Assembly: GCA_003254885.1 (NCBI GenBank)
Contig: QANT01009010.1
Location: forward strand, 1 to 27,311
Length of the DNA stretch: 27,311 bases
DNA from: Purshia tridentata
Taxonomy: Eukaryota; Streptophyta; Magnoliopsida; Rosales; Rosaceae
Direction: 5' to 3'
The position numbers and the translations under genes are program-made. The notes beneath the pieces are model-generated. The model was given only the letters and a program-made list of their open reading frames with translations, ran no database searches and was not told the origin of the DNA. Positions 10,838 to 18,570 of this stretch are shown here, piece by piece; position 1 is the stretch's first letter; the number at the start of each line of letters is the position of its first letter.

Positions 10838-11437
10838 AGAATTGAAGAGCATTCTTTGTGGTAATCCTCATTGGAAATTTGGACAGCTTGATCCAGCAAC
10901 TTGGTAGATGGACGACGCTTCAGAACCACAATAATATTTTACTGCTTTTTCGAATAATTAGATTGATTTGTACCAGAATTATTGTTTCATTTGTTGTATG
11001 AAATGTTGTTATTTCTTGTTTGCTTTAATTTAACCCCAAAAGAGCTGACTCTACTGTAGAAGTAGATTAAGAGCATCTCTTACAAAAACAAAAAACCACA
11101 AATGACAAGGTCAGAGACTCAAGAGTTACAGACAATCTGATTGTCGGAAAAAATAATACGAGAATCAATTGTGAAAGTCTGACAAAAGAAAAAGAATCAT
11201 TTTTACAATAACGTATTAGTTAATCAGAACCATAGAAGTATAGAACAACAAAATTTCATTGACCAATCACAAAAGCATTACAATTGTGGACAAGGAGTCC
11301 ACCTCAACAGTACATCAAGAAGATAAAAAACACTGTCAGACTACAAAAGAGCTAATATCATACAGGATGAGATATCATACAGGACTCATCTTGCCAAGAG
11401 CAAACCTGCAACTTCCAATTTTTCTGGCTGCCAAGGA
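10838..11437. other. Convergent intergenic region, transporter copy 2 / GH3
   Basis: About 600 bp contain the 3' flank of transporter copy 2 (+) and the 3' untranslated part of the GH3 gene (-). Homology to 6163-6634 runs to about 11273. No other gene is visible. Confidence 0.6.
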
Positions 11438-13419
11438 CTAACTATTTAAAGAATTCAAACATACGGCAAGAAGAACAGATCCTTCAAGGGATTGCACCAT
11501 TTCACGATTTCTTATGATCTTGGGTGGTTTATACTGACTAGCTGGTGCTCCATTCCCAATGGCTACCTGTGATAGTCTATCGAAGCTACCAGGCTTTACA
11601 ATGGATAACAGCAAAGGGCCTGCTTCACCTCTATCTCTCTGCACCTTGTAAATGCCACCCAAATCATCCTCAAGGGAAGAACAACACCTTCTCAGAACTT
11701 CAACTGACTCCTGCATCTTCTCCGGCATAAATATGCTTCCCTCTCTAACTTCTACAAATACCTTCAACTGTTTTGGGATCAACTCTGCGTCTAAGAAACT
11801 CGCGAACTCTGTAATCTCTGTTGACATCGCATTGTTAATCACAGGCCGAAGATTTTGTATTGCAGACATCAAGTCTCTCTCAGTTATAATCTCAAAGGGG
11901 CCTTTGGGCGCTCTCATCACATATTCCACTAGAGGAGATGAGTTATAAAAACCAACAACCTTCACTATATCACCCAAATGGTACCGGTAAAATCCTCTGT
12001 AAGTTGTGACAAACACTTCATACATCTTGCCCACTTCAACACCAGAAATATTGACTGTTTCCCGACCAGCAGCATTAGTCTCATTCATATCAAATGGAAG
12101 AAACTCAAAATAGGCTGCAGTAGGAAGCAAAACGAATCGGGTTTTCTCAGGGGGTTGCAGAATATCCATGTTAATACCCACACAGCATTCCGAAGCAAAG
12201 TAGTCTCCACCTAACAGAGGTATCTCTCCTGCATAGTGTTTAAGTTTTGGATGATACTGCTCCATACTTCCAGTGGTAACACACCTAACATAACGGACAT
12301 TTGGCCATAACTTGCTTACAATCCCACCCCAACACTTTTCCTTGAAAACTGCTCGAACTCTATTTGCTAAGTCCGGTTGTGGCCCACCAAGAACCTCAAC
12401 AACTGAATTTCTCATTGCAGAATCAGAAATCTCCAAACTCGGGAACCCATGTTCAAGATCATGACACAGCTGCTCCCACTTGGACTCTAGGAGGCAAAAC
12501 ACTTTGATTAAGCCGATGGCATATGGGGCTCTAACTCCATCAACTAAATCAAAGTTCCTAAGGCCACAAAGAAGATGGCAATACATTTGGTGCTCAACAT
12601 TGGAACCAAAAATAACTTCCCGGGGACTAACAACGATTAAGCTAAACTGAGACCAATTTGCATTGCCACTCTGCAAAGGATATGTAGAAGCAGCCATAAC
12701 CTTAACACCACCTCTGGTAGTTGTTACATTATCAGCATATATAAACCATAGTATCTTATTGACTGAGGGCCTTGGAGGAACCAACCTAATAATACAAAAT
12801 TTTAAATTAAACCCAGTTCATAAAAACCTTAATTGATCGAATTAATTAGAAGAAAAAAAAAAAAACACAACGACAATTACACTGACAAAGTCACAAAATC
12901 AAGAATATAAAGAATTAATTAATTACCTTCTGAGAATTGCGGCACTGCCTTGGTGAGCTATGTAAGAGGCGGCTTTGGAGAGTTTAGAATCAAAGTAAGG
13001 TATCAACTTGGGCCTCGGTGAACTTGTCCCGGAGCTTCAACAAACAAAAAAAAAAATTTTAATTGGATGAAACAGAAAGTGAGATCATGTGAATGAGGGT
13101 GTACTGAGTAAAATACAAACCTGTAGAAGAAGCAGAGCAGAGGATCGACTGAGAGGAGAGGCTGGTGATGATGACGTGGGTCATCATCGGCCATTTGTTT
13201 GATGTAGTCGGCGTAGTCATCGTATGACGACAAGGGCAAGGCTTGGCGGAAGGTGGCGACGTCGATCGGCGCGTTGGAGGCTGAGAGGTAAGGCTGGAGA
13301 TAGCGGACGGTGCCGTTTTGTTCGAGGATGGAGTGGAGGGTGTCGAGCTGGTGACGCGTGGCGTTTCTGGTTGAGTCGTCGAGTTTCGTGAGGAGTTCCT
13401 CGTCCGTCATGTCGTTCAA
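11438..13419 (-). CDS. GH3.10: GH3 acyl-amido synthetase (GH3.10/DFL2-like)
   Basis: GH3 enzymes adenylate an acyl acid (jasmonate, auxin or benzoate) and transfer it to an amino acid, in the cytosol or nucleus. Exons on the minus strand: 13419-13121, 13034-12927, 12785-11438; both introns are GT-AG, and the protein has 584 residues, normal for the family. ATP-binding motif I is SSGTSSPRPK (100-109), motif II is YFASE (331-335), and motif III is YRYHLGD (402-408). Sequence around HYAGEIPL, PTAAYFEFLPF and ITERDLMSA points to group I, closer to GH3.10/DFL2 than to JAR1; this is judged from recalled sequence. Arabidopsis GH3.10 is reported as an additional jasmonoyl-amide synthetase and affects hypocotyl length. 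Odd point: His405 stands where the family has Arg in YRYRLGD. The start is the first ATG in frame; MNDMTDEELL fits a short N-terminus. Transcription converges on the upstream transporter. Confidence 0.9.
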
Positions 13420-13600
13420 TCCAATGAGTCAATGGTGATGGTCTGCCGCGCACTTCGCATAAAGGACAGGGGTGGACTCTTCCGTTCCCGCGACCATTTT
13501 TTTTGGCGGGACCAAAATACCCTGGCCTTAAGGAAGGAGACACCCTTAATTATTCTCTTAAAAATTAGAAATAGATTTATTATTAATATTTTCTTTGGTG
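13420..13600 (-). promoter_or_regulatory. Proximal promoter of the GH3 gene
   Basis: The 181 bp between the GH3 start codon and the GC-armed element contain E2F-like motifs TTCCCGCG (13485-13492) and TTTTGGCGGGA (13501-13511), plus GAGACA (13537-13542), which reads TGTCTC, the auxin response factor core, on the coding strand. No clear TATA box is seen. Short motifs of this kind occur by chance, so roles are conjecture. Confidence 0.3.
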
Positions 13601-14000
13601 GGATGGCAATTATCCCTGTGGGGCCCGCCCCGATTAAGCCGGTATGGTAATACCACTCCCCGCCCCGCGCGGGGCTCCGTATACCCGTTTAACTTAATAA
13701 ATATATTATATAATATTAATTTTATAATTATATTTTAATTTTATGTTATAATTTTTATTGTTCATATGAATTTAATAGTGTTATAATCTAATTTAATGAT
13801 GTTTTAATGTAATATGTGTATGTTAATATATTTTATCTATATTATATTATATATTTGTGTTGATTTAGTATTATTTTAATAAGAAAAAAATATTTAAAAA
13901 AAGAGATATGAGGCCCCGCATACCCGACGAGGACCTCGTATACCCAACGGGGCGGGGATGGTATTGGCAAACCCGGCCCCGCCCCGCCCCGTTGCCATCC
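13601..14000. mobile_element. 400-bp element with GC-rich inverted ends and AT-only core
   Basis: The ends are inverted: GGATGGCAA at 13601 and its complement TTGCCATCC ending at 14000. Inside them the arms share spaced blocks, such as AATACCA followed by CCCCGCCCCG, then GTATAC. Arms of about 80-100 bp are very GC-rich, while the core (about 13690-13900) is almost only A and T. No clear target duplication is seen, so class is uncertain; a hAT-like or other MITE is possible. It encodes nothing and lies 182 bp upstream of the GH3 start codon. Confidence 0.7.
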
Positions 14001-14302
14001 TTCCTATACTCCTACATAAAGCCATTTTGTCATACTACACTTTAAATTTAACATTTTTTATTACAAACTGGCTTAGAAGTATTAATAGCAGCCGCAATTT
14101 TTTGTAATTATTTGCTAATCATATTGTCAAAAATCACATTTGTACGTGAAAGGGATTCATAGAAATATGTTTACTAAATACAATCAACCATTGAACTCAA
14201 AAAATAAAAATATACAATCATCCTTATAGAAAAATTCACATTGGATTAATTAGAGATAATCAGGCTCAAATCGATAACCTTCCACCACATCTTGACACTC
14301 TA

Positions 14303-14311
14303 TTCATTCAA
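14303..14311. repeat. Target site duplication, left copy
   Basis: TTCATTCAA directly precedes the left end of the MULE and is repeated exactly at 15489-15497. Confidence 0.85.
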
Positions 14312-15488
14312 GGGGAGTGCTAGAGGGTCTCAAAAAGTTGTGCCTTAAATGTACCTCAATGACATGGATTTTTCATGTAATAATATTATTTAATTAATTT
14401 AAAGACAACTCATAATTATTTGCCATATAAGACTTTTTAAAGACTTGTATACCCTTTTAAATATCTTGACATTTTTAAATTAAATTACAAAAAAATAAGA
14501 TTTAAAAAATATTTTCATCCAATTAAACTTAAGGAAAACAAGATACACGTTCATATGCTAACATTGAAAACCAAGAAACACAACCTCATTAGTAGAAAAA
14601 GAAAACAAGGGATTTAACAATTTTGACAACTTCATCATAAGAGAAAAAAAACAAGGTTCAACAATTTCAACACCGTATGAAGCTATGATTTTATCACTCC
14701 ATGTTCAAGTAAAGTTCTTCTAATGATTTTATCACTGCATGTTTGTTAAGAAATTCAGCTCCAATTTTAGAAACCTAAAATCTACTACTTAGACCATAAA
14801 ACTCTAGAATCATTAAAAATATTCTTGTGATTATCTACAACACAATTTTGTTAGGCATGACAAATCAGTAATCTTGAGACAAGTCTTATTATTATATGGG
14901 AGTGACAATACAGACCCCAAGTTGGAGATTATATTAAAACTTTTTTTCCAAGGAAATATCGTTCTATAAAAGCTCCAACAAGACGAAAAGAACTAGTTCC
15001 TAGCAAACCTTGAACATTTGCTAACTTAAGGAGAGGAAAAATTAACAATTAAAAGACCAAGGAGATATATATAGTACATGATTTATTTCACAAGATGCAC
15101 GATTTGTGATTTCTCACATACTTTTTGTCGCTTTATTACTAGGTTGTTTGCTTCAAATAATAACTCTGCAGTCAATTTATAATTACTGGGTTGTCTGCTC
15201 AAATAATAACTTTGCAGCCACTTTTTCAAAAGCATTTTTCCCTAATTTAATTGGATGAAATTTTTTTAAAATTTTTTTTTTTATAATTTAATTTTAGATT
15301 TTTAAGATATTTAAAAAGGATATACAAGTCTTTACAAAGTCTTATACGGTAAATAATTATGAGCTGTCTTTAAAGTAATTAAATAATATTATTACATAGA
15401 AAATCCACACGTCACTGAGGCACATTTAATCCACACGTCACTGAGGCACATTTGAGGCACAACTTTTTGAGGCCCATAATCTTTTCCC
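14312..15488. mobile_element. Non-autonomous Mutator-like element (MULE), 1177 bp
   Basis: The element begins GGGGAGTGCTAGAGGG and ends with the complement of GGGAAAAGATTATGGG. Left arm 14312 to about 14539 and right arm about 15235 to 15488 are inverted repeats of more than 220 bp. They share CTCAAAAAGTTGTGCC, GTAATAATATTATTTAATTA and AAAGACTTGTATA. A perfect 9-bp target duplication flanks it, the signature of Mutator transposition. The interior has no open frame of transposase type, so it needs an enzyme from elsewhere. It contains a 26-bp tandem duplication in the right arm and a diverged 45-bp tandem pair at about 15136-15225. It separates the GH3 promoter from the FAF genes. Confidence 0.88.
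15402..15453. repeat. 26-bp direct repeat in the right MULE arm
   Basis: Two exact copies of a 26-base unit starting AATCCACACGTCACTGAGG (15402-15427 and 15428-15453). The left arm has only one, diverged, counterpart, so the duplication arose in the right arm. Confidence 0.9.
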
Positions 15489-15497
15489 TTCATTCAA
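15489..15497. repeat. Target site duplication, right copy
   Basis: TTCATTCAA, identical to 14303-14311, directly follows the right end of the MULE. Confidence 0.85.
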
Positions 15498-15882
15498 TTG
15501 TAAGAGTGGAGCTAGCTAATTAACTCTACCGGCCAATTAAACTGTATATATTGTAATATATGTAAATTAGGTTGAACTAGTTGGTTGATAATAAAAACTC
15601 GTTCCTTATATATATATATATATGGATTCACACTCTCTCCAACATATAATCTCAACCAATATATATATATCATAACACTACATATTAGTATATTACCCAC
15701 TAAAAATTCATACATGCAATATTTATGAAATTATAATTAATTGAAGTACTAAATAAATTTTTAAAAAAATTGTTGGATTCAAGTATTGGAACATGAAAAT
15801 GTGGAAGTGAATATATTATAATATTTGTGATCGGAGTGATAGGTGTGTAGGACAGCTGGACAGGGAGGCCGGAAGGAAAAAC
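15498..15882. other. Upstream region of the first FAF-like gene
   Basis: AT-rich DNA with an (AT)n tract at about 15607-15622 and shorter ATATAT runs at 15660. No coding signal. It probably holds the promoter of the gene at 15970. Confidence 0.5.
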
Positions 15883-15890
15883 TATAAATA
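15883..15890 (+). promoter_or_regulatory. TATA box of the first FAF-like gene
   Basis: TATAAATA lies 80-87 bp before the ATG at 15970, at a normal distance for a plant promoter with a short leader. The next FAF gene has the same box at a similar distance. Confidence 0.65.
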
Positions 15891-15969
15891 GAGCAAGAAA
15901 CGATAGAGAAAGGCTTGTGTGCTTGATTAAGACATTAAAGTGAAGTGATCAATTCAAGTGCACCAAGCC

Positions 15970-16491
15970 ATGCAGTACTCGTTTGATTTTTTAGGCGACT
16001 CGAACTCAAACCCCGATCGGAGCTCCATGAATCTTGGTTCCGACATCGGCGGTGGAATGGTAGCTCTCGGAGATCGTTTTCAGTACAGGTTGGAGATGTG
16101 TACGGAGATCCTAGGGTCTGAGAGCGGCGATTTCATGGTGGAGTTCTCGCTCTGGCAGATGACCGGCGCAGGCGGCGACCGACCGAGATCATCTTCTTCT
16201 GGTTCAAGAATGTCGTCAATGTACTACTGCGGAGGAGGAGTGAGGAGAGAGAAGTACTCGAAGGATTTCCCGCCAAGATTGTTGACGACGACGCTGAAAA
16301 GCTATGGACGGCCGGGATTCATTCGCAACAAAGTCAGTTGCGATGATGGACGGCTGTTGATTGTCATGGAAAGCAACGAGCGCCCCGGGCTCGAGCACGT
16401 TTGGATGAGAGATAGCGACGATTCCGATGATCAAGAACAACACGGAGATCAAGATGAGGTAAAGGATCAAGAAAATAAAGAAGAAGCTTAA
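15970..16491 (+). CDS. FANTASTIC FOUR (FAF)-domain protein, gene A
   Basis: Intronless, 173 residues. It has two marks of the FAF family: CTEILGSESG at 44-53 and the FAF core at about 96-136 (KDFPPRL, then GRPGF, then DGRLLIVME). In Arabidopsis FAF proteins limit shoot meristem size, acting on the WUSCHEL-CLAVATA circuit. The C-terminus (147-173) is strongly acidic and rich in Asp, Glu and Gln; a Ser-rich stretch lies at 73-79. No signal peptide or membrane segment is seen. The ATG at 15970 is chosen because the short in-frame extension before it has no ATG and a TATA box lies 80 bp upstream. It stands in tandem with a related gene 482 bp downstream. Family membership is fairly sure; the developmental role is inferred. 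Confidence 0.82.
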   Translation: MQYSFDFLGDSNSNPDRSSMNLGSDIGGGMVALGDRFQYRLEMCTEILGSESGDFMVEFSLWQMTGAGGDRPRSSSSGSRMSSMYYCGGGVRREKYSKDFPPRLLTTTLKSYGRPGFIRNKVSCDDGRLLIVMESNERPGLEHVWMRDSDDSDDQEQHGDQDEVKDQENKEEA

Positions 16492-16898
16492 AGAGATCGT
16501 GATCATGCTTAATTGTTGCTTAATTAGGTTTTCGATCTTGAACTTTTTGTTGGGTACATTTTCTTGAATTTCATATATAGTGCATGCAAATATATAATAT
16601 GCAATGCTTTATATACAGCTATCGATTTAATTCATATTCAGTCTCCTTTTTTCTTTTTATGGATCACAGTTTGGTTAATGTAGGATTTAACTTTTAATAT
16701 ATTTAGAATCAATCAAGGATCAATTCATATTAATTAGTGAAGCAATCGGTGGAGCTAATTAGGAGTTTCCAAGTCTAATAAGGATATTAATTAATTAAAT
16801 AAGAAGGTCCGAATTAACTTGTATGAAAATTACGGAAATTAGGTTAATTAGTGATTAATATTGGAATGAAGGAATCCTAGCTAGTACTAGTAGAAAAC
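16492..16898. other. Spacer between the two FAF-like genes
   Basis: About 480 bp separate the two coding regions. They hold the 3' flank of gene A and the promoter of gene B; no other gene is visible. TTAATTAA-type tracts are frequent. Confidence 0.5.
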
Positions 16899-16905
16899 TA
16901 TAAAT
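16899..16905 (+). promoter_or_regulatory. TATA box of the second FAF-like gene
   Basis: TATAAAT lies about 70 bp before the ATG at 16974, preceded by AAAAC much as in gene A. Confidence 0.6.
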
Positions 16906-16973
16906 ATTGGAAGAGTGTTGTACTAGCCGCAGAGCTTAATTTTAGTTTTATTTATTTATTAGTATAAAAAAGC

Positions 16974-17552
16974 ATGGGCTCCAATAATATTAACATTCGT
17001 CATTCTCCGACGCCGATCTTCGGAGGAGTCGGCGACGGTGTTATCGTTGATGATCTTGATTTCGACTTGATCGTCGGTAACAATGGTGTGAATGTTGAAG
17101 TTCATGATCTCCATCTCTATGGCCAAGGCCAAGAGGATAATTACGCTAGACGCGGTACTGGTAGTAGTCGACGTACGCTAAACGACGACGGTTTTGATTT
17201 GTGTACGGAGACGCTGGGGTCAGATAGTGGCTTCACTACTCGAGGAGGAGCTGATTTCACGCTGAAGTCGATGACGTCCATGGTCGTCCGATCAAGATCC
17301 TTGTCTTCAACAAGGAGTACGATTACTAACTCAATGGGTGGAGGAGTGAGGAGCGAGACGAGTGATGAGAGATCAGAGAAGTTGATCAGGGATTTCCCGC
17401 CGTTGATATCCACACTCAACAGATACGGACGGCCGAGATTCGTTTTGAAGAAAGTGAGGAGCGATGAACGGCTGCTGATTGTTATGGAGAGGATCGAATC
17501 CCCTTGGAGAGAAGCCGACGCCGCCGCCATCGATTCCGAAGATCATGCATGA
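16974..17552 (+). CDS. FANTASTIC FOUR (FAF)-domain protein, gene B
   Basis: Intronless, 192 residues. It carries CTETLGSDSG at 77-86 and the FAF core at about 139-173 (RDFPPLIS, then YGRPRF, then ERLLIVMER), aligning with gene A. The N-terminus (1-60) is longer, rich in Gly, Asp and Asn, and unlike gene A. Outside the two motifs similarity to gene A is low, so the tandem duplication is old or selection is weak outside the core. A Gly to Glu or Asp change in the usual DGRL segment gives SDERLL. It lacks the acidic tail of gene A. It converges on the gene at 18571-21673. A role in meristem growth is inferred only from the family. Confidence 0.82.
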   Translation: MGSNNINIRHSPTPIFGGVGDGVIVDDLDFDLIVGNNGVNVEVHDLHLYGQGQEDNYARRGTGSSRRTLNDDGFDLCTETLGSDSGFTTRGGADFTLKSMTSMVVRSRSLSSTRSTITNSMGGGVRSETSDERSEKLIRDFPPLISTLNRYGRPRFVLKKVRSDERLLIVMERIESPWREADAAAIDSEDHA

Positions 17553-18570
17553 GTTTGTGTTTTTTTAATTTTTTTTAATTTCAAATAATTAGAGTATTAC
17601 TACTACTGTTGAGACAACCATTGGGTTTCGCTTAATGGGCTAGTTTTCAGACTGCAGTAATGTACTAGGGTGGGCCTAAAGCCCATAATGGTGGCTCAAG
17701 TTGTGGTGATGGTGATAGAACACTTTTAGTTGGGCCATGTTGGAAACATATTGGCCCAATTAATAACTTGGGTCAAATTATTAAGTTGTTATACTTCTAG
17801 CTTCTAACCTGTCGTCTTTTCTAGGACCTTATTTTGCATGCTTATGCTTCTTGACTGCCCAAAGTGTGATGGTTAATCCAAGAAATTTTGTCTTTGGGGT
17901 CAATATTGTTGTCACTTGCCTTGCTATAGTTGATAGTTCTACTACACTTTGGTACTTATGTATAATGTGTTGTAAGAAATGAAAGGGATTAAGTTGATTG
18001 CAAGGTAACGAAAGAAAATAACATGAAATTTCATCTTAATTTTCTTATTTGAAAGCATGGAAACATGTATAGATGGAGAGTGCATTTGATGTGGAAGGTT
18101 GACAAGATTAATGGTCAAAGAAGTAGAAACGAATCACTCTTAATTAGATGTCTTATTGGTACTTTTTTCTTTTCTGGTTCAAATCTAATTTAAAATGGAA
18201 GAATTTCAAGGATTGTAGTAAGCAGCCTCATCTTCCTCATTCAATTATTCACATTCCAGTCCGGTCACCACACCCTCTTTCACTGTTTGGCTAAGAAAAA
18301 GATAAAAGAACAAACAAATCACTCTTAAAATATATATTATAAGTTATTTTTTCACTCTGCTATACAATTGAAAGTAAAAAAAATGTTACCACACCAAATT
18401 TCATCTATTTCTTTGATCTGTTCTGTTCCTAAACCCACGTAGACTGCAATGAACAATTTACTTAGAATAGGAGATGAAAGCTGATCCAAAACCATCTGCC
18501 CCTCATTTTCCTTTTACAAACCAACACTAAATCTAAACTGTAAAATATATAGAAGTCAACTCTATCTTTC
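17553..18570. other. Convergent intergenic region, FAF gene B / EEP gene
   Basis: About 1 kb between two 3' ends. No open frame of note. The first 200 bp contain several TGGGCC/GGCCCA motifs (separate entry); the rest is AT-rich and featureless to my reading. Confidence 0.6.
17632..17758. promoter_or_regulatory. Cluster of site II (TGGGCY) motifs
   Basis: TGGGCT near 17635, TGGGCC at 17671-17676, AGCCCA at 17680-17685, TGGGCC at 17731-17736 and GGCCCA at 17753-17758. TCP factors bind such sites in promoters of housekeeping plant genes. Here the cluster sits downstream of FAF gene B, with no gene start near it. Confidence 0.35.

Larger units (their letters stand above)
6786..11273 (+). repeat. 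Tandem duplication, unit 2 (ERD6-like gene and flanks)
   Basis: Second unit of the segmental duplication described for 1940-6634. It carries the copy 2 gene. Its right-hand homology ends near 11273, about 165 bp from the stop codon of the convergent GH3 gene, so unit 1 ends in a copy of sequence that here belongs to the GH3 3' flank. That suggests the unit near GH3 keeps the ancestral right boundary. Ends are approximate. Confidence 0.8.

Noticed and set aside
14312..15488. LTR retrotransposon as an alternative for the MULE
   Set aside because: The end repeats are inverted rather than direct, and the target duplication is 9 bp rather than 4-6 bp.
15958..15969. Upstream in-frame start for FAF gene A
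   Set aside because: It begins with GTG; plant cytosolic initiation uses ATG, and 15970 is the first in-frame ATG.
16216..16506. Open frame antisense to FAF gene A
   Set aside because: A shadow of the coding strand; no homology and no promoter.
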